From positions 1 through 16,733 of the forward strand of contig JAGVWD010000020.1 of the NCBI GenBank assembly GCA_018304445.1: a stretch of 16,733 bases of DNA. Reading direction: 5' to 3'. The notes beneath the pieces are model-generated. The model was given only the letters and a program-made list of their open reading frames with translations. It did not search any database and had not been told where the DNA came from. Positions 6,011 to 13,682 of this stretch are shown in pieces (positions within the stretch are counted from its first letter, which is position 1; each line of letters opens with the position of its first letter). The translations under genes and the position numbers were made by a program. Source of the DNA: Candidatus Iainarchaeum sp. GTDB taxonomy: Archaea; Iainarchaeota; Iainarchaeia; Iainarchaeales; JAXPJC01.

Positions 6011-7027
6011 ATGCAGATTCTGGTTACGGGTGGCTGCGGCTTCATTGGCAGCAACTTCATCCATTGCCTTATTGAGAAGCACCCCGATTATAAGATTGTA
6101 AACCTTGACAAGCTCACATATGCCGGAAGGCTTGAGAACCTCAAGGACATTGAGAAAAACCCTAATTACAGATTCATCAAGGGGGATATCTGCGATGCAA
6201 AAATTGTTGCTGATGCAATGAAGGGCTGCGATGCGGTAATTAATTTTGCAGCAGAAACCCATGTGGACAGGAGCATTGCGGATGCGACAGCATTCATCAG
6301 AACTGACATAATTGGCGCATACACCCTACTTGAGGAAGCATTAAAACAGAAAATAGAAAAATTCGTGCAAATCTCAACTGATGAAGTTTATGGTCAGATT
6401 CTTGAAGGCTCATTTACTGAAAATTCGCTTCTCATGCCGCGCAATCCCTACTCCGCTTCAAAGGCAGGCGCGGACAGGCTTGCATACTCCTATTTCGCAA
6501 CTTATGGGCTGCCTGTTGTTATTACGCGCAGCTCAAATAATTTCGGCCCCTGCCAATTCCCTGAGAAAATAATCCCGCTTTTCATTACAAACCTCATTGA
6601 AGGTAAGAAGGTTCCGGTTTATGGGGACGGTATGCAGGTGCGCGATTGGCTCTATGTGAGGGACAACTGCGAGGCGATTGACATTGCGCTGCACAATGGA
6701 AAAAACGGCGAAGTCTACAATATCGGGGGAAATATCGAAATGCCGAACATTGAGCTTACAAAATTGCTGCTTAAGGCGCTTGGAAGGGACAATTCTTTCA
6801 TACAGCACGTTCCCGACAGGACAGGCCATGACAGGCGCTATAGCATGGACTGCTCGAAAATAAGAAATGAGCTAGGATGGAAGCCGAATACCGAATTCAG
6901 CAAGGCATTGCACGAAACGCTTGAATGGTACAAGAAAAATGGAACTTGGTGGAAACCCCTTAAGCAGGGCGCTGACATGAAAAAGGCAGAGGCGGGAAAT
7001 TTATTCATAAAGGAGGCGAGGAAATGA
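6011..7027 (+). CDS. rmlB: dTDP-glucose 4,6-dehydratase
   Basis: The 338-residue cytosolic extended-SDR enzyme converts dTDP-glucose to dTDP-4-keto-6-deoxyglucose, the branch point to rhamnose and many amino-deoxy sugars. The NAD-binding motif is G7-G-C-G-F-I-G13. AAETHVDRSI is the RmlB signature after the second strand. T123-D124-E125 is the catalytic dehydratase triad segment, and Y147-S-A-S-K151 is the SDR active-site pair. Length matches the family. The first gene after the second promoter, it is probably translated from a leaderless mRNA, with no Shine-Dalgarno upstream. Its TGA overlaps the ATG of rmlA by four bases, preceded by a strong AGGAGG, so the two are coupled. No rmlC or rmlD is present in the window, so the final sugar is unknown. 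Confidence 0.93.
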   Translation: MQILVTGGCGFIGSNFIHCLIEKHPDYKIVNLDKLTYAGRLENLKDIEKNPNYRFIKGDICDAKIVADAMKGCDAVINFAAETHVDRSIADATAFIRTDIIGAYTLLEEALKQKIEKFVQISTDEVYGQILEGSFTENSLLMPRNPYSASKAGADRLAYSYFATYGLPVVITRSSNNFGPCQFPEKIIPLFITNLIEGKKVPVYGDGMQVRDWLYVRDNCEAIDIALHNGKNGEVYNIGGNIEMPNIELTKLLLKALGRDNSFIQHVPDRTGHDRRYSMDCSKIRNELGWKPNTEFSKALHETLEWYKKNGTWWKPLKQGADMKKAEAGNLFIKEARK

Positions 7028-7803
7028 AATTGAAGGGCGTAATTTTGGCAGGGGGAACGGGGAGCAGGCTGATGCCTCTTACTTCAACAACAAATAAACA
7101 TTTGCTTCCAATCTACAAGCTCCCGATGATTTATTATCCCTTGGGAGCGCTAATGAGCGCTGGCATAAAGGATATAATGGTTGTTACCGGAACATACCAC
7201 GCTGGCGCGATTTTCCAATTGCTCGGAAGCGGAAAGGATTTTGGCTGCAAATTCACATACCGCGTGCAGGATGAGGCAGGCGGAATTCCAAGCGCAATCT
7301 TGCTTGCAGAGGATTTTGTTGGCAATGACAAATTCATTTCAATCAATGGGGATAACGTTGTCCTGGAATCCCTGAAGCCATATGCTGATGAATTTATGCA
7401 GGGAAACGAGGAAGCGCGCATTCTCCTATATGAGGGCAGTGTTGAAGAGGCGCGCAAATCCGGTGTTGCAGTAATGGAGGGAGACAAGGTTGTTAAGTTA
7501 ATTGAAAAACCTCCAGAACCTCCGAGCAAATTGATAAGCATTGGCGTGTATATGTACACGAGCGGGGTTTTTGATATTATACGCAAACTAAGGCCCAGCG
7601 CGCGCGGGGAAACAGAAATTACAGAAGTAAACAGCGCTTACCTGCAGAAAGGAACTCTCAAGGCAAGCATACTGCGCAAGGGATGGTTTGATGCCGGTGA
7701 CTTTGAAGACCTTCTCACAGCAAACAACAAGATGCATGCGCACGAGCACGACATGAAAATATACGATGAACTGTTCGAGCAGTTCAGCAAAAACAGGAAA
7801 TAA
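7024..7803 (+). CDS. rmlA: Glucose-1-phosphate thymidylyltransferase (RmlA-type)
   Basis: This 259-residue nucleotidyltransferase makes dTDP-glucose from dTTP and glucose-1-phosphate, supplying RmlB. The start GVILAGGTGSRLMPLT holds the signature G-G-T-G-S-R (residues 10-15), followed by NKHLLPIYKLPMIYYPL, the thymidylyltransferase form of the substrate-binding lysine segment. N-G-D-N at 108-111 contributes the metal-binding Asp (D110; usually LGDN). GETEITEVN and WFDAGDFEDL close the active site. It is somewhat shorter than the roughly 290 residues of bacterial RmlA, lacking some C-terminal helices. The start is ATG 7024 with AGGAGG at 7011-7016. Uridylyl specificity is less likely given NKHLLP and the rmlB neighbour. 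Confidence 0.9.
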   Translation: MKLKGVILAGGTGSRLMPLTSTTNKHLLPIYKLPMIYYPLGALMSAGIKDIMVVTGTYHAGAIFQLLGSGKDFGCKFTYRVQDEAGGIPSAILLAEDFVGNDKFISINGDNVVLESLKPYADEFMQGNEEARILLYEGSVEEARKSGVAVMEGDKVVKLIEKPPEPPSKLISIGVYMYTSGVFDIIRKLRPSARGETEITEVNSAYLQKGTLKASILRKGWFDAGDFEDLLTANNKMHAHEHDMKIYDELFEQFSKNRK

Positions 7804-7811
7804 GTGGAATC

Positions 7812-9278
7812 ATGAGAATACTGATGCTAAATCCTCCGTTCCTGCCCAAATTCTCCCGCGCATCAAGGAGCCCAGCAGTTACGAAGGGCGGCACTATTTA
7901 TTATCCCCTCTGGCTTGCCTATGCCACAGGCGTTCTGGAGCAGGCAGGGCATGAAGTTAAATTGATTGATGCGCCTGCCGAGGGCCATGATAAGGAAAAG
8001 GTTATGAAAATTGCAAAAAAATTCTCCCCGCAATTGATTGTGAGCGATACCGCAACCGCAAGCATCTACAATGATGTGGAATTCGCAGCGCAACTGAAAA
8101 AGGAAACTTCTGCCTTTGTTGTTCTTGTGGGAACGCATGTGAGCGCTCTTCCCTCGGAATCGCTGAAAATAAATCCCGCAATTGATGCAATTGCAAGGCG
8201 CGAGTATGACTACACATTAAGGGAGCTTGCAGAAGAGCTTGAAAAAATAAATAAAAAGGGGAAAAAACAAAAAGTAAATTTGAAGAAAATAAAGGGGCTG
8301 AGCTTCAGGAAGAGCAAAAAGATAATCCACAACAAGGAAAGGCCTTTCATTGATAAGTTGGATGAGCTTCCGTTTGTGAGCGCGGTTTATAAGAAGCACC
8401 TCAATTACAAAAATTATTTCTATGCCGCTAATTTGTATCCTGAAATTACAATTGTAACGGGAAGGGGCTGCCCGAACATGTGCACATTCTGCGTCCTTCC
8501 GCAGGTAATGAACGGCCGGGCCTACAGGCAGAGAAGCATTGAGAATGTGATTGCGGAATTCAAATACATAAGGCAGAATTTCCCCGATGTCAAGGAAATA
8601 TTCATCGAGGATGACACCTTTACAGCAAACCGCTATCGCACAAGGGAATTCTGCGATGCATTGCTTAAAAACAATATAAAAATCATATGGAGCTGCAATG
8701 CGCGCGCCGATGTGGATTTTGAAACAATGCAGAAAATGAAAAGGAGCGGCTGCAGGCTGATGTGCGTTGGCTTTGAATCGGGCGCGCAGGAAATTCTCAA
8801 TAACATACGCAAGGGGATGCGCATTGAAACAATAAAAAGATTCATGCAGGATGCAAAGCGCGCAGGCTTGTTAGTGCACGGATGCTTTATGCTCGGGAAT
8901 CAGGGAGAAACAAAGGGAACCATTGCAAAAACAGTCGAATTTGCAAAGCTGCTGAGCCCTGACACTGCGCAGTTCTTCCCGATAATGGTCTATCCTGGAA
9001 CTGAAACCTATTCCTGGGCAAAGAGAAATGGGCACCTCACAAGCGAGGATTTTGCAAAATGGCTTGATGCTAACGGCCAGCACAACTGCATAATCTCAAG
9101 GCCTGAACTCACAAACAAGGCGCTTGTGGAACTCTGCGACAAGGCAAGGATGGAATTTTACCTGAGGCCGAATTACATAGCTTCAAAATTCGCGCAGGCT
9201 ATTTTGCAGCCGAAGGAAATTCCGCGCCTTATGAAGGCAGGGAAAACATTCTCAAGGCATCTTCTCAAACTTAAATGA
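7812..9278 (+). CDS. B12-binding-domain radical SAM protein
   Basis: The 488-residue protein has an N-terminal cobalamin-binding-like domain (MRILMLNPP; then GVLEQAGHEVKLIDAP and VVLVGTHVSALPSE), common to BchE/HpnJ-type proteins. A radical SAM barrel follows with G-R-G-C-P-N-M-C-T-F-C, whose cysteines C220, C224 and C227 would hold the [4Fe-4S] cluster. IEDDTFTANRYR, CNARAD and CVGFESGAQEILNNIRKG are the usual barrel strands of this class. About 35 residues in the linker are lysine-rich (KINKKGKKQKVNLKKIKG). Members perform radical methylations, ring closures or oxidations, often on lipids or secondary metabolites. Placed between rmlA and a methyltransferase, it may modify a sugar, lipid carrier or glycan here, but the substrate is unknown. 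Eight bases separate it from rmlA. Confidence 0.88.
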   Translation: MRILMLNPPFLPKFSRASRSPAVTKGGTIYYPLWLAYATGVLEQAGHEVKLIDAPAEGHDKEKVMKIAKKFSPQLIVSDTATASIYNDVEFAAQLKKETSAFVVLVGTHVSALPSESLKINPAIDAIARREYDYTLRELAEELEKINKKGKKQKVNLKKIKGLSFRKSKKIIHNKERPFIDKLDELPFVSAVYKKHLNYKNYFYAANLYPEITIVTGRGCPNMCTFCVLPQVMNGRAYRQRSIENVIAEFKYIRQNFPDVKEIFIEDDTFTANRYRTREFCDALLKNNIKIIWSCNARADVDFETMQKMKRSGCRLMCVGFESGAQEILNNIRKGMRIETIKRFMQDAKRAGLLVHGCFMLGNQGETKGTIAKTVEFAKLLSPDTAQFFPIMVYPGTETYSWAKRNGHLTSEDFAKWLDANGQHNCIISRPELTNKALVELCDKARMEFYLRPNYIASKFAQAILQPKEIPRLMKAGKTFSRHLLKLK

Positions 9279-9297
9279 ATTCTCAGGGGCGATAAAA

Positions 9298-9870
9298 ATG
9301 GACGGACGCACAAATTTCATTGTGGCGCATATTTCAGGGAAAATCCTTGATGTTGGCTATTACTGCGGCTCTCTGCATAAAACCCTAAAAAAATTCTTTC
9401 CCAATGAAAATCTTTATGGAATAGATATTGAGGGAAAGTGCAATGCGCATTACAAGAGGGCAAGCGCGGAAAAAATCCCCTTTGAGAACAAGTTCTTCAA
9501 TTCAGTAATTGCAGGGGAAACGATAGAGCATCTGCAGAAGCCTGAGGAATTCCTCAAGGAGGCGCACCGCATATTAAAGCCACACGGGCTGCTTGTTTTA
9601 AGCACGCCGAACAGGAACAGCGCAATAAACAAGCTGCTCAAATCCTACAACACAAAAGTGCATCTGAGCCTGTTCAGCAGGAAGGAGCTTTCTTCGCTGC
9701 TTGAGAAGAACGGCTTTGAGATTGAAAACTTCAGGATGTTCCCCTATACTCCTGAAAGCTGCGACGGGAGCAAACATCAAAAATTGTTTGCACTGAGAAA
9801 GGCAGCGCATAACTTCCTTCCAAATGCCCTGAGGGAAGACATGGCAGTAATTGCAAGGAAAGGGAATTGA
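9298..9870 (+). CDS. Class I SAM-dependent methyltransferase (type 11-like)
   Basis: The 190-residue protein has a Rossmann-like methyltransferase fold. Motif I is K-I-L-D-V-G-Y-Y-C-G-S (residues 15-25), where most relatives have DVGCGxG. G-I-D-I-E at 41-45 ends strand 2 with the ribose-binding acidic residue. SVIAGETIEHLQKPEEFLKEAHRILKPHG is the motif around strand 4 seen in glycan-cluster methyltransferases. LLVLSTPNRNS follows. The substrate is probably a sugar hydroxyl or carboxyl of the glycan, by context only. A GGGG run about 10 bases upstream of ATG 9298 serves as the ribosome site. It is followed almost directly by a GT2 gene, possibly a modify-then-extend pair. Confidence 0.82.
   Translation: MDGRTNFIVAHISGKILDVGYYCGSLHKTLKKFFPNENLYGIDIEGKCNAHYKRASAEKIPFENKFFNSVIAGETIEHLQKPEEFLKEAHRILKPHGLLVLSTPNRNSAINKLLKSYNTKVHLSLFSRKELSSLLEKNGFEIENFRMFPYTPESCDGSKHQKLFALRKAAHNFLPNALREDMAVIARKGN
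9861..9864 (+). promoter_or_regulatory. Shine-Dalgarno site deciding the start of the second GT2 gene
   Basis: AGGG, within the purine-rich run 9855-9866, is eight bases before ATG 9873 but only two before the in-frame TTG 9867. This supports ATG 9873 as the start. Confidence 0.5.
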
Positions 9871-9872
9871 AT

Positions 9873-10844
9873 ATGGATGTTAGCGTTATTATCCCCGCAT
9901 ACAATGCGGAAAGGGCAATTGCAAACTGCCTTGAATCGCTTTCAAAACAGGCCTTCAGGGGAAAATATGAGATAATTGTAGTTGATGACGGCGGCAAGGA
10001 CAGGACAAGGCAAATCGCAGGGAAATTCCCGAAAGTTAAATTGCTAATGCAAAATCATGCAGGCCCCGCAAAGGCGCGCAATCTGGGCGCGAAAAACGCA
10101 AAAGGGAAAATTCTCATATTCACGGATTCGGACTGCATCCTGGACAGGAATTTCATTGTGGAAATGGCTAGGCCGTTTTCAAATGGGAAGATTTCCGGAG
10201 TGCAGGGGCGCTACAAGTGCAGGCAGAAGGAATTGATTGCAAGGCTTATTCATTTGGAAATAGAGGAGCGCTATGAGCACATGCAAAAACAGAAATACAT
10301 TGATTTCATTGGCAGTTATGCGGCAGCCTACAGGAAAAATGAGTTTTTGAAGGCGCATGGGTTTGACACTTCCTTCCCAATGGCTTCGGGGGAAGACACT
10401 GACCTGAGCTTCCGGCTTTCCGCTTCAGGGAAAAAAATGGTTTTCGCTCCGCGCGCAATTGTGTGGCACACCCATCCCACAAGCTTATGGAAATACCTGC
10501 GTGTAAAATACTTCCGCGCATTCTGGCGCGCCCTCATCTACAAGAAGCACAGGGACAAGATTGCCAGGGATTCCTACACCTCGCAGAAGCTGAAAATGCA
10601 ATTGGGCTTGTTTTATTTGATAGTTTTATCGCTTATTGGAAGCGCAGTTTATGGATTGCTTTCATATGCCGCGCTTGCGTTTTTTATTCTATTCCTGATC
10701 AGCACAGTGCCATTTGCAATATGGTCGGGAAAGCGCGATTTGGCTGTTGGCATAATTGTACCAATAACGACTTTATTGCGCACTGCGGCATTTTCTATAG
10801 GGCTTCTATTTGGGACAATGCGAGTTATGGGAATGAGAAAATGA
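9873..10844 (+). CDS. Glycosyltransferase family 2 protein with C-terminal membrane helices
   Basis: The 323-residue protein starts MDVSVIIPAYNA. D38-D39 in VVDDGGKD is the nucleotide-binding pair, D85-S86-D87 the metal-binding DxD, and E174-D175 in GEDTDLSF the general-base motif. From about residue 244 come several hydrophobic stretches (LGLFYLIVLSLIGSAVYGLL, then AALAFFILFLISTVPFAIW, then GIIVPITTLL...IGLLFG), so it is likely anchored in the membrane and acts on a lipid-linked acceptor. It resembles the first GT2 of the window in length and motif spacing, but has more membrane segments. Its stop overlaps the following acetyltransferase start (ATGA at 10841). Donor and acceptor are unknown. 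Confidence 0.86.
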   Translation: MDVSVIIPAYNAERAIANCLESLSKQAFRGKYEIIVVDDGGKDRTRQIAGKFPKVKLLMQNHAGPAKARNLGAKNAKGKILIFTDSDCILDRNFIVEMARPFSNGKISGVQGRYKCRQKELIARLIHLEIEERYEHMQKQKYIDFIGSYAAAYRKNEFLKAHGFDTSFPMASGEDTDLSFRLSASGKKMVFAPRAIVWHTHPTSLWKYLRVKYFRAFWRALIYKKHRDKIARDSYTSQKLKMQLGLFYLIVLSLIGSAVYGLLSYAALAFFILFLISTVPFAIWSGKRDLAVGIIVPITTLLRTAAFSIGLLFGTMRVMGMRK

Positions 10845-11440
10845 TCGCTGAAAATGTTAAAATCCATCCAACTGCGGATGTTTCCAGTGGTGCGAATATT
10901 GGCGCAAACACAAAAATCTGGCACCAGTGCCAGGTGCGCGAGAAGGCAATTATCGGGGAGAACTGCATTCTGGGAAAGAATGTTTACATTGACTGGAATG
11001 TGCGCATTGGAAATGGTGTTAAAATACAGAACAATGTTTCAGTATATGATGCGGAAATCGCGGATGATGTTTTTATAGGCCCGAGCGCAACATTCACAAA
11101 CGATGCCAAGCCTCGCGCATTTATATGGGATGAAAAAAGGCGCACCAAAATTACAAAAATAGGAAAGGGCGCCTCAATTGGGGCGAACGCAACAATAATG
11201 GGCGGCGTTTCAATTGGGGAATATGCGATGGTTGGCGCAGGGAGTGTAGTAACAAAGGATGTTCCCGGGCACGCGCTTGCAATTGGAGTTCCTGCGCGCA
11301 TCATCGGCTTTGTGTGCGAGTGCGGCGCGAATATGGAGCAAAAGGGCAAAACAGGGGATTTTGTGCTTATGGGCTGCAAGGAATGCAATAATGAAACAAG
11401 GATTCCTATTGCTGATTGGAATAAAATGGACAAAAAGTGA
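10841..11440 (+). CDS. WbpD/WlbB-like UDP-sugar 3-N-acetyltransferase with C-terminal zinc-ribbon-like tail
   Basis: The 199-residue left-handed beta-helix acyltransferase of hexapeptide type closely resembles WbpD/WlbB, which acetylates the 3-amino group of UDP-GlcNAc3N-uronate using acetyl-CoA. Repeats such as IGANTKIWHQCQV, IIGENCILGKNVYI, IGNGVKIQNNVSVYDA and IGANATIMGGVSIGEYAMVG form the helix. FIGPSATFTND and KDVPGHALAIGVPARIIG match the family. The tail after residue 155 has C-E-C-G and C-K-E-C pairs, a zinc-ribbon-like addition also seen in WbpD homologues. The start is ATG 10841, overlapping the GT2 stop; the frame stays open upstream only as an overlap with GT2 coding sequence. Neighbouring WbpB-, WbpA- and WbpI-like genes support the pathway assignment. 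A dTDP-sugar 3-N-acetyltransferase is the main alternative, given rmlA and rmlB upstream. Confidence 0.85.
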   Translation: MIAENVKIHPTADVSSGANIGANTKIWHQCQVREKAIIGENCILGKNVYIDWNVRIGNGVKIQNNVSVYDAEIADDVFIGPSATFTNDAKPRAFIWDEKRRTKITKIGKGASIGANATIMGGVSIGEYAMVGAGSVVTKDVPGHALAIGVPARIIGFVCECGANMEQKGKTGDFVLMGCKECNNETRIPIADWNKMDKK

Positions 11441-11449
11441 GGTGCAAAA

Positions 11450-12442
11450 ATGGAAAAACTGCGCGCAGGTGTGATTGGCTTGGGCTATATGGGGAGAAAC
11501 CACGCAAGGATTTATGCGGATATGGACAATGTGGAGTTATGCGCCGTCTGCGACACTGACAAAACTGCATTGGGGAAAATTTCAAGGCGCTATCACGCAA
11601 TTCCCTATGCAAATTATACTGAAATGCTTGAAAATGAGAAATTGGATGTTGTGAGCATCGCGCTTCCGACAGATTTGCACAAGGAAGCCGCAATTGAGGC
11701 AATGAAAAAGGGGATTTCAGTCCTGCTTGAGAAGCCCATAGCTTCCAACACTAAGGATGCGAAGGAAATTGTTGAGTTTGCAAATGCGAACAAGGCAAAA
11801 ATGATGATAGGGCATGTGGAAAGGTTCAATCCCGCGGTAATTGAGCTTAAGAAGATGATTGATGCAGGAAAACTTGGAAAGGTTTACAAGATTGAAGTTT
11901 ATAGGTGCGGCCCATTCCCGACGCGCATAAGCGATGTTGGAGTAGTTGTTGATTTGGCAGTTCATGACTTGGATGTGATAAATTATTTAGTGGGATTGAA
12001 AATTGAAAGGATGCATGCTGAAACTGAAAGGCGCATACATCCGAAGCATGAGGACTTGCTCACTGCGCTGCTGAAGCTGCACAGCAATATTGTCGTTTCG
12101 CTGAACATTGACTGGCTTACTCCCACAAAAATAAGGGAATTGAGGGTTACTGGTGAAAAAGGCATGTTTGTTGCAAATTATCTAACCCAGGACATTTATT
12201 TCTATGAAAATAACATGTATGCCGGGAGATTTGATTATGCGGAAACAGCGCTTGGAGTTACAGAAGGCAACATGACAAAATTCATGATTGCAAAGAAGGA
12301 GCCATTGCTTGCGGAAATTGAGAGCTTCATAAATTACGTTACAAAGGGCACAAAGCCGCCAGTAAGCATTGAGGATGCACTGAAGGCGCTTGAAGTTGCG
12401 GAACTGCTTGTATGCGATGGGAAAAACAACAAAGGCTGCTGA
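11450..12442 (+). CDS. Gfo/Idh/MocA oxidoreductase, WbpB/WlbA-like UDP-GlcNAc-uronate 3-dehydrogenase
   Basis: The 330-residue NAD(P)-dependent sugar oxidoreductase has an N-terminal Rossmann motif V-I-G10-L-G12-Y-M-G15-R-N-H. K95 lies in the family signature E-K-P-I-A. GHVERFNPAV leads into the substrate domain, and D168-L-A-V-H172-D carries the conserved active-site Asp/His. In the Wbp/Wlb pathway this enzyme oxidises C3 of UDP-GlcNAc-uronic acid before transamination and acetylation. The adjacent WbpD-like acetyltransferase and a 6-dehydrogenase gene support this role, though the family is broad. It has a strong GAGGTG ribosome site at 11439-11444, five bases from the ATG. Its stop is one base before the next start. 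Confidence 0.84.
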   Translation: MEKLRAGVIGLGYMGRNHARIYADMDNVELCAVCDTDKTALGKISRRYHAIPYANYTEMLENEKLDVVSIALPTDLHKEAAIEAMKKGISVLLEKPIASNTKDAKEIVEFANANKAKMMIGHVERFNPAVIELKKMIDAGKLGKVYKIEVYRCGPFPTRISDVGVVVDLAVHDLDVINYLVGLKIERMHAETERRIHPKHEDLLTALLKLHSNIVVSLNIDWLTPTKIRELRVTGEKGMFVANYLTQDIYFYENNMYAGRFDYAETALGVTEGNMTKFMIAKKEPLLAEIESFINYVTKGTKPPVSIEDALKALEVAELLVCDGKNNKGC

Positions 12443-12443
12443 A

Positions 12444-13681
12444 ATGAAGGTTGCTATTGTAGGAATGGGAAAAATAGGCCTGCCTATTGCCGCGCAATTG
12501 CTGCGCAGGGGCATTCCGGGAAAATACACATAATTGAGCCGGGCATTGAGGCAGTATTGAAAACTGCAATTAAAAAAAACAAATTCCATGCAACAACAGA
12601 AACAACAAATGCAGTGCAGGATTGCAATGTAATTATAATAATTGTTCCATTAATAATAAACAAAAATAAAAGGCCGGATTTTTCAGCGGTTGATTCAGCC
12701 ACAAAAGCAGTTGGGAAAGGCTTGCAAAAAGGCGCACTTGTAATTTATGAAACCACACTCCCTGTGGGAACAACGCGCAATCGCCTGTTGCCAATGCTTG
12801 CAAAACATTCCGGGCTTTCCGTTTCGCAGTTCAGCGTTGCCTTCAGCCCCGAAAGGGTTTATTCTGGGAGAATCCTCCAGGATTTGCGCACATATCCGAA
12901 AATAGTTGGCGGGGTTGATAAAAAAGCAACAAATGCAATTTCCAAATTCTACAAAAAGGTATTCGGCGTTGGAAATGTAATTGCGGTTAAAAATTCAGAA
13001 ACCGCAGAATTCACAAAGCTTGCAGGCATGACCTACAGGGATGTGAACATTGCGCTTGCGAATGAATTTGCAAAATTCGCAGAACTTTCAGGAATTGATT
13101 ACAATGAGGCTGCAAAAGCCGAAAACACAAATCCCTTTTCGCATCTGTTGCAGGCAGGCATAGGGGTGGGGGGGCATTGCGCCCCTGTATATCCCTATTT
13201 CCTTATTGAAAACGCGAAAAAGCTCAGCTTGCAGCTCAGAATTCCGAAAATCGCGCGAGATATAAATGATTCAATGTCTGAATATGCCCTGAGCAAACTT
13301 AAAAATGCCATGGGCAAATTAAAAAATAAAAAAGTTCTTCTTTTGGGCCTTGCATACCGCGAGGATGTGAAGGAAACCGCATTCGCAACTTCCCTCCTGC
13401 TCATAAAGCAGCTCAGGCGCGCGGGAGCAAAGGTTTATGTTAATGATCCGTATTATACAAATGAGGAAATCGCAAAATTCAATGCAATTCCCGCAGGCAT
13501 AAATAATCTCCCGAAGATTGATGCAGCAATCCTTGTAAGCTTCCACAGGCAATACAAAAAATTGAATCTGAAAGCGCTGAAAAATGCAGGCGCCATTGCA
13601 TTTGTTGATGGGAGAAATGCATTTGATTCCGCAAAGTTTGAAAAAGCCGGAATAAAATATATCGGAATTGGAAGGCAATAA
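12444..13681 (+). pseudogene. UDP-N-acetylglucosamine/mannosamine 6-dehydrogenase (WbpA/WecC-like), disrupted by deletion and frame change
   Basis: The ATG at 12444 opens MKVAIVGMGKIGLPIAAQLL, the GxGxxG NAD-binding start of UDP-sugar 6-dehydrogenases, but meets TAA at 12531-12533 after 29 codons. The rest of the enzyme continues in another frame from about 12518 (GKIHIIEPGIEAVLKT). Compared with the family, strand 2 with its NAD-ribose Asp and the next helix (about 16 residues) are missing, and the loss is not a multiple of three. The downstream part is complete: YETTLPVGTTR, SPERVYSGR, NSETAEFTKLAGMTYRDVNI, and the catalytic Cys at 13178-13180 in G-V-G-G-H-C-A-P-V-Y-P-Y-F (usually PVDPYF). 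A TTG at 12557 with GAGG upstream could start a fragment lacking the NAD site. As sequenced the gene cannot make a normal enzyme. Confidence 0.82.
13670..13675 (+). promoter_or_regulatory. Shine-Dalgarno site deciding the start of the 2-epimerase gene
   Basis: GGAAGG ends seven bases before ATG 13683, which favours that start over the in-frame TTG at 13668. Confidence 0.5.
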
Positions 13682-13682
13682 A

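Noticed and set aside
10463..10840. In-frame upstream extension of the acetyltransferase gene (to 325 codons)
   Set aside because: It overlaps the GT2 gene in another frame, shows no family similarity, and the WbpD-like protein starts naturally at ATG 10841 with an ATGA overlap.
13164..13174. G-rich run as a second frameshift site in the dehydrogenase
   Set aside because: The frame runs correctly through it into G-V-G-G-H-C and on to the end of the gene.
12557..13681. Intact 374-codon dehydrogenase starting at TTG 12557
   Set aside because: The protein would lack the NAD-binding N-terminus. The true N-terminus is present upstream in another frame, so a disrupted gene is the better reading.
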